Below, one piece after another: positions 6,796-13,039 of a stretch of DNA of 15,487 nucleotides. The notes under the pieces are model-generated. The model had not been told where the DNA came from. It searched no databases and worked only from the letters and a program-made list of their open reading frames with translations. The DNA is from Candidatus Latescibacteria bacterium 4484_107 (GTDB taxonomy: Bacteria > Latescibacterota > 4484-107): assembly GCA_002059205.1 (NCBI GenBank), contig MVCQ01000097.1, positions 1-15,487 on the forward strand. Direction: 5' to 3'. The position numbers and the translations under genes are program-made. Each line of letters begins with the position of its first letter. Within the stretch, counting starts at the first letter, position 1.

Positions 6796-7881
6796 TCATA
6801 CCCGTACCGTCAGGTGGAATCGGGGCAGATACACCTTTTCCACGTAGGGCGACGTCATCGCCCGGAGGAGCGCGCTGTACCCGACGTCGAAACGCACTTC
6901 AGTTCCGACCTTCAGCCCCAGGCCACTGACGTTCAGCATCAGATGATCGCTGCTTGCCCCCAGGACATCCGCCTTTATCCTCGGCTTGATTGCCGAACCG
7001 TCAACGTCCTGCCTTCCGAGGGCGAGGATCGCCCTTTCCATATTCCCTTTGTCCTCGAATACAGGAACGCGACCGAACGCATCCTGGGCAATTTCGCCAT
7101 AGGGCCGCGAGGGCTTGGTTTTAAGTTCAATCACCTCGGCGACCAGCGTGAAGGCGTCCGTGTACAGGCCGGGAATCGGCTTCCGGGTTAACGTGTCGCA
7201 ACCCAACAGGATCGCCTCGCCGATGCGCAAGTGGTTGACCAGGCCGACGTCCGGCGTTGAAACGAACCACTGGTAGTTTGCCGAGTTCCCCCCGGTGACG
7301 ATCTCAAAGTGGATGCCATATTGTTGTTGAAGGTTTCCGGCCATGGCAGACAACTCGCGCATTTTTGCCTCGGTTGGCCTGACACCCCCGAAACAGGCCA
7401 GGTTCGTTCCCAGCCCGATCAGTTTGACGCCTCGCAAACCCATCACTTCCGCCACCATAGATTCGACATCGGAGGGCAGTATGCCTTCCCGTAGATCGCC
7501 CAGTTCGATCATCAGAATGACTCGATGGATCTTGCCGCGTTTGGACGCCTGCCTGGCAAGAAGTCGAATAACGGAGATTTCGGTATTGAGGCTCACGTCG
7601 GCAAACTCGACCACATGCTCGACCTCGCTGGGCATAGGGGAGCGTGTGAGGATGAATTGCGCGTCTAATCCAGCCTCCCGCATCTTTTGGATGTTGGCGA
7701 TGCGTGAATCACCGAAGGAGCGAATGCCACTCTCGAGCAAAGCGCTCGCAATCCTAAGGGAGCCACAGACCCCTTTTGTGACGGCGGTGACGCAAATCCC
7801 CTTGGAACCATATAGCGCCGTCAGCTTGCGAGCATTATGTGTTATTTTGTCGAGTTCTATCTCTATCCGGGGCGCCGGCAT
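6796..7881 (-). CDS. orr: Ornithine-racemase-like PLP-dependent amino acid racemase
   Basis: A 361-residue fold-type III PLP enzyme of the alanine/ornithine racemase family. The PLP lysine is K36 in VTAVTKGVCG. Further family marks are FGDSRIANIQKM, ILMIELGDLREG, GLGTNLACFGG, the phosphate-binding VTGGNSANYQW, LRIGEAILLG, and a C-terminal LGASSDHLMLNVS followed by VGYSALLRAMTSPYVEK. This pattern matches clostridial ornithine racemase (which interconverts L- and D-ornithine) better than standard Alr, so the symbol is given on family resemblance; the true substrate is not proven. Start ATG 7881 lies one base after the upstream ligase stop in GGAGAATGAGATG, where GGAGA serves as RBS, so the two genes are translationally coupled. 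Confidence 0.85.
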   Translation of the reverse strand: MPAPRIEIELDKITHNARKLTALYGSKGICVTAVTKGVCGSLRIASALLESGIRSFGDSRIANIQKMREAGLDAQFILTRSPMPSEVEHVVEFADVSLNTEISVIRLLARQASKRGKIHRVILMIELGDLREGILPSDVESMVAEVMGLRGVKLIGLGTNLACFGGVRPTEAKMRELSAMAGNLQQQYGIHFEIVTGGNSANYQWFVSTPDVGLVNHLRIGEAILLGCDTLTRKPIPGLYTDAFTLVAEVIELKTKPSRPYGEIAQDAFGRVPVFEDKGNMERAILALGRQDVDGSAIKPRIKADVLGASSDHLMLNVSGLGLKVGTEVRFDVGYSALLRAMTSPYVEKVYLPRFHLTVRV

Positions 7882-7882
7882 C

Positions 7883-8887
7883 TCATTCTCCAGTCTTCAA
7901 GCCGAGTCTCTTGATAGCGCTCTGGATGATCTCATCCAACAGATCCTTGCCGTCCTTTCCTTCCGCGCGAGCCATAAAGCCAATATAGCTGTGCGGTTTT
8001 TCCTTGGGCGTGCACATCAGCCCCGCGAACGTGTTCCCCTCCAACAAGAACGGCCCTTCCTCGGTCAATATCGTGTCAATTCGACCAAAGTCCTTGAAAC
8101 CCAACACGCGGTAGGCCCGGAGCGCCAATTGCCGCATCATGCGGGTCTCTTCAGCAGTCAGCGGAGCAGGACAAAGGAAGGAATCGTTGTCTAACTCTTT
8201 TTTTTCAAAGGTTAGTGTGATATCTCCTTTACGATACACAATCTCCAGGGGCGGAAGCACCCTTGCATTTTCATTGCCGAGGACACTCATGGAAATTTCT
8301 CTCCCTCGCAGGAACTTTTCTATGAGGACGGGTTGATTGATCGTCTCGAGCCGCTCCACAACTCCGCTGACTAATTGGTCGTAGCTATGGATAACAGACG
8401 CGTCGTTGATCCCGGCGCTGCCCCGGCCGGCTACCGGTTTGACGAAAAGCGGATATTCGAAAGGCGGGTCGTCCCGAAACACCTCGCAGTCTTGCTCCGA
8501 TCTAACCACACAGAAAGGCGACGTCGGCAGGCCCACTTGCAGCCAGAGCCTTTTCGCCAGTGATTTATCCGTGGCGATGGCTATAGTGAATGTGTCGGAT
8601 CCGACGTAGGGTATCTCCAGGTCTTCAAGAATCGCGGCTTCTACCAGGCTGGAAACGTTAAAGACAAGGTCAACTTGTAAAGCCTGTAGATCGTGGATAA
8701 AATCGGGTCCCCAATGAATCTGGCAGACACTATAGCCGGCTTCAGTTAACGCTTGTTCGTGATGTTCCACCTCGGCATCCGTCTCGTCGACGACGTGGTC
8801 AGCCCCGATGAGCTTTTCTTGAATGGTAAAGTTTCCTCGTTTCTTGTTCAGCAGGCCGATTCTCGGTTTTGCTATTGTAGTTCGCAC
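7883..8887 (-). CDS. D-alanine--D-alanine ligase-like ATP-grasp ligase
   Basis: A 334-residue ATP-grasp enzyme of the Ddl family, which joins two amino acids or similar acids using ATP. Visible are the N-terminal DLVFNVSSLVEAA and IPYVGSDTFTIAIATDKSLAK (as in Ddl), the ATP-binding FVKPVAGRGSAGI, EKFLRGREISMSVLGN, and the metal-binding DFGRIDTI and LLEGNTFAGL. I chose GTG 8887 since GGAAGGA lies 8 nt upstream; a TTG at 8920 would include that RBS within the gene. It is transcribed with the downstream ornithine-type racemase from the promoter at 9072-9100. A normal Ddl would pair with an alanine racemase, so the partner suggests a different D-amino acid substrate, perhaps D-ornithine. That is inference. 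Parts of the gene are more AT-rich than neighbouring coding DNA. Confidence 0.85.
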   Translation of the reverse strand: MRTTIAKPRIGLLNKKRGNFTIQEKLIGADHVVDETDAEVEHHEQALTEAGYSVCQIHWGPDFIHDLQALQVDLVFNVSSLVEAAILEDLEIPYVGSDTFTIAIATDKSLAKRLWLQVGLPTSPFCVVRSEQDCEVFRDDPPFEYPLFVKPVAGRGSAGINDASVIHSYDQLVSGVVERLETINQPVLIEKFLRGREISMSVLGNENARVLPPLEIVYRKGDITLTFEKKELDNDSFLCPAPLTAEETRMMRQLALRAYRVLGFKDFGRIDTILTEEGPFLLEGNTFAGLMCTPKEKPHSYIGFMARAEGKDGKDLLDEIIQSAIKRLGLKTGE

Positions 8888-8955
8888 TTCGTTGGTTCCT
8901 TCCTTTCTTTTGCAGCCCAACTAGTAATCATACTGCCCAATGAAATCGCCAAACA

Positions 8956-8995
8956 CTGCAAGTTTTGCAGGATACCGCGCTGCAGAATAACGCGC
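8956..8995 (-). promoter_or_regulatory. Structured 5' leader of the ligase-racemase operon
   Basis: The leader of about 180 nt between the promoter and the GTG start contains the perfect hairpin CTGCAA-GTT-TTGCAG (8956-8970) next to a GCGC...GCGC pair (8977-8995). CTGCA occurs four times in it. I recognise no known riboswitch or T-box signature. Confidence 0.35.
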
Positions 8996-9071
8996 AAGGG
9001 ATCATAGCCTCCCCTCGGCGACCATCCGGTGGACTCCGTACGCCCCGCCCTCCCGGTTTCGGAACAGGGAG

Positions 9072-9100
9072 AATATACCACGAAAATTCTGTGCTGTCAA
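9072..9100 (-). promoter_or_regulatory. Sigma70-type promoter of the ligase-racemase operon
   Basis: Minus strand: TTGACA (9100-9095), 17 bp spacer, TATATT (9077-9072). Same boxes and spacing as the rpsT and MNT promoters. The -35 lies at the edge of direct-repeat copy B. Confidence 0.8.
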
Positions 9101-9141
9101 GTTCTTTAATCAGAGCGCTCGTCATTCGCCCACTCAATGCG
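9095..9141. repeat. Direct repeat flanking the racemase-ligase pair, copy B
   Basis: Second copy of the repeat at 6732-6779, on the upstream side of the ligase gene and containing its -35 box. Confidence 0.55.
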
Positions 9142-9151
9142 CACTTTTCAC

Positions 9152-9180
9152 TTGACCGGAAAGCTATTCGGAGTTATATT
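9152..9180 (+). promoter_or_regulatory. Sigma70-type promoter facing the roadblock operon
   Basis: TTGACC (9152-9157), 17 bp spacer, TATATT (9175-9180). It diverges from the ligase promoter, with 51 bp between the two -35 boxes. The first good gene begins 190 nt downstream, so the transcript would have a long leader. Confidence 0.7.
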
Positions 9181-9312
9181 CTTTTGATCCGGAAGAAGAA
9201 GCCAAAGCAACGGCGGATGATCCGTGCGGCAATGTTCGCCGGTCCATGTTCCTGGTGCTCTTCTCGACGTGAGGGAGGGGAGAATTCCGGCCGTTAACCC
9301 CAAAAAGAGTGC

Positions 9313-9341
9313 TTGACTTTTTACCTGTAATATATTAGATT
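9313..9341 (+). promoter_or_regulatory. Second, weaker forward promoter
   Basis: TTGACT (9313-9318), 17 bp spacer, TAGATT (9336-9341), about 30 nt before the start of the small membrane protein gene. TATATT also occurs here (9331-9336) but too close to the -35. Confidence 0.45.
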
Positions 9342-9369
9342 TCCACAACGTGCAAAGGAGGTGGTTGAA

Positions 9370-9555
9370 TTGTTCGGAACGTATTCCCGGGCGCGGTCCA
9401 ACCGTTTTGAATTCAAACAAAGCACAGGGGCGCATCGGGCGTTTCATTTCCAAAAGCTACGAGGTGCCGCAAGAGAGGGCGGCCGGGGGGCGCTGATCCG
9501 GCTGCTGATGCTTTTCGGAGGCGTCTTATTTTTGATACGGTGGCTGAGTAGATAG
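9370..9555 (+). CDS. Small membrane protein, unknown function
   Basis: A 61-residue protein from a TTG start at 9370, chosen because AAAGGAGG (9354-9361) lies 8 nt upstream; the GTG at 9361 overlaps that RBS. The first two thirds are basic and polar (TYSRARSNRFEFKQS, then FHFQKLRGAAREGGRGA). One C-terminal membrane span, ALIRLLMLFGGVLFLIRW, is followed by LSR, giving a tail-anchored-looking protein. I do not recognise a family. It heads the roadblock operon, 69 nt before the prepilin-like gene. The strong RBS and hydrophobic span support a real gene, but its small size leaves doubt. Confidence 0.55.
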   Translation: MFGTYSRARSNRFEFKQSTGAHRAFHFQKLRGAAREGGRGALIRLLMLFGGVLFLIRWLSR

Positions 9556-9624
9556 GCGTGGCTGCGTTGCAAGGCTTGCGGTTTGGCTTACCGGCTACTA
9601 CTCACTTTTCTGGAGGAACAGGCT

Positions 9625-9840
9625 ATGTCGAGAAACGGCCGTCAGGGAGTTACGTGGATTGAAGTGCTGATCGTGCTGCTGATCATAGGCATCATCGCCG
9701 TTATTCTGCGGCCCCGGTTCACCAATACGCACCATCCTAATTTTTCAAAAATTTCCGGGATGGGGATTATCGATTGCGTACAAAACGGCAGGGAAGTCAA
9801 ATTAGAACGCGGCAATCCGCTTAATCCCCGAAATTTCTAA
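9625..9840 (+). CDS. Very short type IV prepilin-like protein
   Basis: 71 residues from ATG 9625, with GGAGG 9 nt upstream. The N-terminus is a class III (prepilin peptidase) signal: MSRNGRQG then VTWIEVLIVLLIIGIIAVI. Cleavage is expected after Gly8, with Glu at +5 of the mature protein and a hydrophobic helix, as in type IV pilins and type II secretion pseudopilins. After the helix only about 43 residues remain, polar, with one Cys (IIDCVQNGREVKLERG), far less than a normal pilin head domain. It could be a minor pseudopilin, an assembly-initiating or anchor subunit, or a truncated gene. It lies 19 nt before the first roadblock gene and shares its transcript. Confidence 0.72.
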   Translation: MSRNGRQGVTWIEVLIVLLIIGIIAVILRPRFTNTHHPNFSKISGMGIIDCVQNGREVKLERGNPLNPRNF

Positions 9841-9859
9841 TCGGGAAAGGAGAACCCGG

Positions 9860-10213
9860 ATGGACACGATAAAAAATGTGTTGGAGACTTTTGTAGAGAC
9901 GTCCGAGGCGATGGGAGCGTTGGTGGTGGGCAGAGACGGTTTGGTTTTGAGCCGGACGGAGGGATTGGGGGGGGGCGTGGATGCCATCGGAGCCATTGCT
10001 TCAAACGCTTTGAAGATGCCGGAAGCGCTGGCGGAACAACTGGATGCCGGGAAGGTGGTTCAGGTGGCCATCCAGCTTGAACAGGGATTGGTCGCGCTGG
10101 AATTCCTGTCCGACGACTATTTTTTGGTCATTGTGGCCGGAGCGGACGCCAATTTGGGAATGATCCGATATGCGGCAAAACGGCATAAGACGGAATTAGC
10201 GGAACTGCTTTGA
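9860..10213 (+). CDS. Roadblock/LC7 domain protein 1
   Basis: 117 residues, essentially one roadblock/LC7 domain: an N-terminal helix, then MGALVVGRDGLVLSRT, a helix IGAIASNALKMPEALAEQL, then VVQVAIQLEQGLVALEFL and DDYFLVIVAGADANLGMIRYAAKR. Bacterial roadblock proteins such as MglB dimerise and act as regulators (GAP-type partners) of small Ras-like GTPases in polarity and motility; others are scaffolds. The RBS AAAGGAG sits 7 nt before the ATG. No GTPase gene is within the window, so its partner must be elsewhere or it works with the neighbouring roadblock protein and the membrane proteins of this operon. Confidence 0.88.
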   Translation: MDTIKNVLETFVETSEAMGALVVGRDGLVLSRTEGLGGGVDAIGAIASNALKMPEALAEQLDAGKVVQVAIQLEQGLVALEFLSDDYFLVIVAGADANLGMIRYAAKRHKTELAELL

Positions 10214-10249
10214 GTTTATGTTCGAATTCAAGCTTACGGAGATAATAGG

Positions 10250-10639
10250 ATGCCGGAATCACGAGGGGTATTGTCAAAACTTACGAGTGCGAGCGGTGTC
10301 ATGGCGGCTTCGGTTATCCGCACGGATGGGACGGTGCTGGATCGGATTCGCATCGGCGCGGAGGATGAAGAAATTTTTTCCAGGGCGAGCATGATCGCTC
10401 TGAGGCTTTCCGAAAGTCTGGGAACCTACCGGGACATTCGGGAATTTGTCCAGATGTGGATCCAGTTTGAGGGGGGGCTGATCGTGGTACATCGGGTGAG
10501 CGCGGAATTGCTGTTGTTCGTCGTGGCCGATGAAAAGGCTCAGATCGGCATGCTCCGTCACCGAATCGCGAAGGCCCGGCCGGAACTTGCGAAGGCTTAT
10601 GGGGAAGTCCCTTCCGTTGAAGAAGGCGAGGCTGCATAG
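10250..10639 (+). CDS. Roadblock/LC7 domain protein 2
   Basis: 129 residues, a second roadblock/LC7-type protein: VMAASVIRTDGTVLDRI, helix RASMIALRLSESLG, strands MWIQFEGGLIVVHRVS and ELLLFVVADEKAQIGMLRHRI, then a charged tail ending SVEEGEAA. It is clearly a diverged relative of the preceding gene, 36 nt downstream, with GGAG before the ATG. The two may form a heterodimer. Tandem roadblock genes usually accompany a GTPase; none follows here. A rho-independent terminator begins 18 nt after its stop. Confidence 0.85.
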   Translation: MPESRGVLSKLTSASGVMAASVIRTDGTVLDRIRIGAEDEEIFSRASMIALRLSESLGTYRDIREFVQMWIQFEGGLIVVHRVSAELLLFVVADEKAQIGMLRHRIAKARPELAKAYGEVPSVEEGEAA

Positions 10640-10657
10640 CCCGAATTACTCATGACT

Positions 10658-10697
10658 CTGAAGGGAAAAGTGCTATTTCCCCTTCAGGATTCTTTTT
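10658..10697 (+). terminator. Rho-independent terminator after the roadblock operon
   Basis: CTGAAGGG (from 10658) pairs with CCCTTCAG (ending 10687), extended by AAA/TTT with one bulge, followed by GATTCTTTTT. Confidence 0.8.
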
Positions 10698-10769
10698 CTG
10701 AGCAAAGCCCAAGGCCGGGCGTAACACCCCGGATTTATGAATAATTCGGGACAGGAGAAACGACCGACC

Positions 10770-11315
10770 ATGTCGAAAAAAGGTTCAAAAAAAGGCTTCT
10801 GGAGCTTCCTGAGGCCCCAAAAAGCTCGGTTGCCTGAATCGGAAACATCCGAGGATGTGGGTGCTCCGGCCGGGAAACAGGAAGCCCTCGACCTTCCGGA
10901 CGATGGCTCTTTTGATGCGTTGTTTACGTTTCTGGATAAGGAGGAACGCGACTCGGAGTTGGAATCCCCGGTCGCCCCTCCTGAAGCTTCGGAGGAGACA
11001 AAATATCCGGAACCCCACTCCTCCGCGTGGGAGATATCCGAGAAGACGGAAGCTCAGGGTTCAGAGGCTCCTGAGCGGAGATCTCTGGAGGAAGTGAACA
11101 TCCCGGAAACCGAACCCACCGAATGCGAGACTTTGGAAGAGGCGGAAACGCGGAAACCTGAATCTCCTGAGCGAAAATCAGGGGGAGCGGTGCCTCCGGA
11201 CTTGGGAGAGTGCCCATCGGTACCCGGGATAGCCCTGGAAAAACTACGGGTTTTGGAAGAACAGGTGGTTTCCCTCGAATCCTGCATTGCCGAACGACTT
11301 GAATCGCATCCTTAA
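10770..11315 (+). CDS. Acidic PE-rich protein with C-terminal heptad segment, unknown function
   Basis: 181 residues from ATG 10770 (AGGAG about 12 nt upstream; an ATG at 10737 has no RBS). The N-terminus is basic (MSKKGSKKGFWSFLRPQK) and ends in a short aromatic patch. A short ordered-looking DDGSFDALFTFLDKEE follows. About 100 residues are then low-complexity, with repeated PE/SE/EE units such as EAPERR, IPETEPTE, EEAETRKPESPE. The end IALEKLRVLEEQVVSLESCIAERL has leucine-zipper spacing and probably forms a coiled coil. It resembles flexible linker/adaptor proteins rather than an enzyme. It stands between two terminators downstream of the roadblock genes and upstream of the kinase, so it may connect these modules; that is inference. 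Confidence 0.6.
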   Translation: MSKKGSKKGFWSFLRPQKARLPESETSEDVGAPAGKQEALDLPDDGSFDALFTFLDKEERDSELESPVAPPEASEETKYPEPHSSAWEISEKTEAQGSEAPERRSLEEVNIPETEPTECETLEEAETRKPESPERKSGGAVPPDLGECPSVPGIALEKLRVLEEQVVSLESCIAERLESHP

Positions 11316-11391
11316 GTCCGCGGGGAGACGGATATGGCATGGTTCGGGTCTATTGCAAAGGCCGCTTCGTTATCACTGTCTCGATGAGAAA

Positions 11392-11430
11392 AACCCCTTT
11401 GGCGGAAGCATGTCAAGGGGTTCTGTTTTG
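11392..11430 (+). terminator. Rho-independent terminator after the acidic protein gene
   Basis: AACCCCTT (11392-11399) and AAGGGGTT (11415-11422) form a perfect 8 bp stem with a 15 nt loop, followed by CTGTTTTG. Confidence 0.6.
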
Positions 11431-11516
11431 GTGATGAGAGCGAGTGGGATTAAGAATTTGCCACTCCGGACAGATACTGATTTCTTGATAAAAGCACTTG
11501 TAAAACGTTCCTCAGA

Positions 11517-11556
11517 TGAGAGGGCGCCCGGCGCTTCGCGCCTCACAATGACATAA
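11517..11556. repeat. Short interspersed palindrome-like repeat
   Basis: TGAGAGGGCGC...GCGCCTCACAATGACA forms a bulged hairpin. Its end ACAATGACA resembles AGAATGACA in the MITE-like element at 1125-1256. It is probably a degraded member of a short repeat family. Confidence 0.4.
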
Positions 11557-11643
11557 TAAAGTCCTTTTGTCGCCAAAAACTCAGCGGCATCCTCTCGTTT
11601 CTCACACTCTCGCAAGTGGCTGGATGGAAAAAATAGGTGGAAA

Positions 11644-12987
11644 ATGATGCTGCAATGGATGCGCCAGCGGATGTCGAAGCGCTCTAAACCGCGCAACGGC
11701 GCCCCTCAAAAAAGGCGGTACAAGGCGGGCGCCACCTTCAAGGGATCCCTGTTTGTGGTTGCCATACTGCTGGTTTTCATCTATCTTGTTCATATGCAAT
11801 TGGTGCTGAGACAACTGAAAGATCACGAAAAAACCACTTCGGACATCTATGCCAAAATATATGCGTACGCCGCTTCGGAATTGGCCAGCGACGACGATCT
11901 GAGCTTCATTTTTCAGGAAGTGATTAAAAGGACCACCTATCCGGTCATCATCACGACCATAGACGACAGCCTGGTTGCGTGGCAGGGCGTGGGCGTGGGA
12001 CCGGACGATTTTTCCCCCGATTCCAGGGCGCGTCTCCGGGAATTTATGAAGAGAATGGACAAGTACAGCGATCCGATCCCCCTGCGGGTTCCGGTGGAGC
12101 GATTGGACCGATTGACCCCGGACGTGAAAGTGAAAATAGACCAGATGGGGGGCTTGTTCGGCTATCTGCACTATGGCGAATCTTACGCGCTCAACCGGCT
12201 CCGATGGATGCCTCTCATCGAGATGGGGACCATTCTGTTGTTTCTCTTTATCGGCTTCCTGGGCTTCCGGAACATCAAAAACAGCGAGCAACGCTACATC
12301 TGGGTCGGGATGGCCAAAGAAACGGCCCATCAATTGGGAACCCCCCTCTCGTCCCTGTTCGGCTGGCTGGAATTGATGAAGGCGGAGATAGAGCCGATTC
12401 GGACACTGGAATGCCGGGGGGGATTTCGGAAATTCGACCACATCCTGGCCGCAATGGAGCAGGACGTGCACCGGATGACGCGTATGGCCTCCCGGTTCAA
12501 CCTCATCGGATCGGTGCCGGAACTGAAAACCCAAAACGTAGTACCCATTGTGGCGGAGGTCATTTTCTATATGAAAGAACGCCTTCCCCAACTCGGGCGC
12601 GACGTCCGCATATTCGAGGAGTACGAGGAGGTCCCCGAAGTGCCGGTCAACCGGGAGCTTTTGGGATGGGCCTTTGAAAACCTCATGAAAAACGCCCTGG
12701 ACGCGATGGATCGCACGAACAGAGACGCGGAAATCCGGGTCCGGGTCCGGGCGGAAACCCGTAAAATCCGCATCGAATTCAAAGATAATGGAAGAGGCAT
12801 CTCCTCGAAGGATCGAAAGAAAATTTTCCGACCCGGCTATACTACCAAGAACTACGGATGGGGGCTGGGACTCACCTTTGTGAAGCGAATCGTGGAGGAA
12901 TATCACGGGGGAAAGGTTTTATTGAGGGAAAGCATTGTGGGCGAGGGGACGGCGATAGTGGTGGATTTACCTGTCCCGACTAAGTGA
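11644..12987 (+). CDS. Membrane sensor histidine kinase, PorY-like
   Basis: 447 residues. A basic N-terminus leads to membrane span 1 (about 32-52), a periplasmic sensor of about 135 residues, span 2 (about 189-209), then the kinase core. The H-box is AKETAHQLGTPLSSLFGW with phospho-accepting H229. The N-box is NLMKNALDA (from 346), G1 is DNGRGIS (381), the F-box is IFRPGYTTK and G2 is GWGLGLTFVKRIV (405). No HAMP domain is apparent. The QRYIWVGMAKETAHQLGTP region closely matches what I recall of Bacteroidetes PorY-type kinases. The start ATG 11644 has a close GGTGG; ATGs at 11659 and 11671 are alternatives. The receiver-PglZ gene starts 52 nt downstream, so the two are very likely cognate. 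Confidence 0.88.
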   Translation: MMLQWMRQRMSKRSKPRNGAPQKRRYKAGATFKGSLFVVAILLVFIYLVHMQLVLRQLKDHEKTTSDIYAKIYAYAASELASDDDLSFIFQEVIKRTTYPVIITTIDDSLVAWQGVGVGPDDFSPDSRARLREFMKRMDKYSDPIPLRVPVERLDRLTPDVKVKIDQMGGLFGYLHYGESYALNRLRWMPLIEMGTILLFLFIGFLGFRNIKNSEQRYIWVGMAKETAHQLGTPLSSLFGWLELMKAEIEPIRTLECRGGFRKFDHILAAMEQDVHRMTRMASRFNLIGSVPELKTQNVVPIVAEVIFYMKERLPQLGRDVRIFEEYEEVPEVPVNRELLGWAFENLMKNALDAMDRTNRDAEIRVRVRAETRKIRIEFKDNGRGISSKDRKKIFRPGYTTKNYGWGLGLTFVKRIVEEYHGGKVLLRESIVGEGTAIVVDLPVPTK

Positions 12988-13039
12988 AGCGACTACTTAT
13001 CAATAACCAATGGGGGGTGAGGTAGAGAAGGAGATCGGT

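Larger units (their letters stand above)
8888..9369. other. Divergent regulatory region
   Basis: 482 bp without a convincing gene. It contains the structured ligase leader, the minus promoter at 9072-9100, repeat copy B and the plus promoters at 9152-9180 and 9313-9341. Between 9187 and 9300 the forward transcript includes a short open frame rich in Lys/Arg then Cys, with no RBS I would trust. Confidence 0.5.
11316..11643. other. Intergenic stretch between the acidic protein gene and the kinase
   Basis: 328 bp with the terminator at 11392-11430 and the palindrome at 11517-11556. I find no convincing promoter for the kinase operon, although it must start in or before this region. Confidence 0.5.

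Noticed and set aside
8888..9065. T-box riboswitch upstream of the ligase
   Set aside because: The conserved T-box sequence and a terminator/antiterminator pair are not seen.
9199..9297. Short Lys/Arg- and Cys-containing frame ending at 9297
   Set aside because: No RBS and no similarity recognised; treated as leader sequence.
11287..11556. Plus-strand open frame overlapping the end of the acidic protein gene
   Set aside because: It crosses a strong terminator hairpin and a palindromic repeat and has no RBS.
11602..12906. Long minus-strand open frame antisense to the histidine kinase
   Set aside because: The forward frame has all kinase motifs; the reverse protein is rich in His/Pro/Arg without domains, as expected for the shadow of a GC-rich gene.
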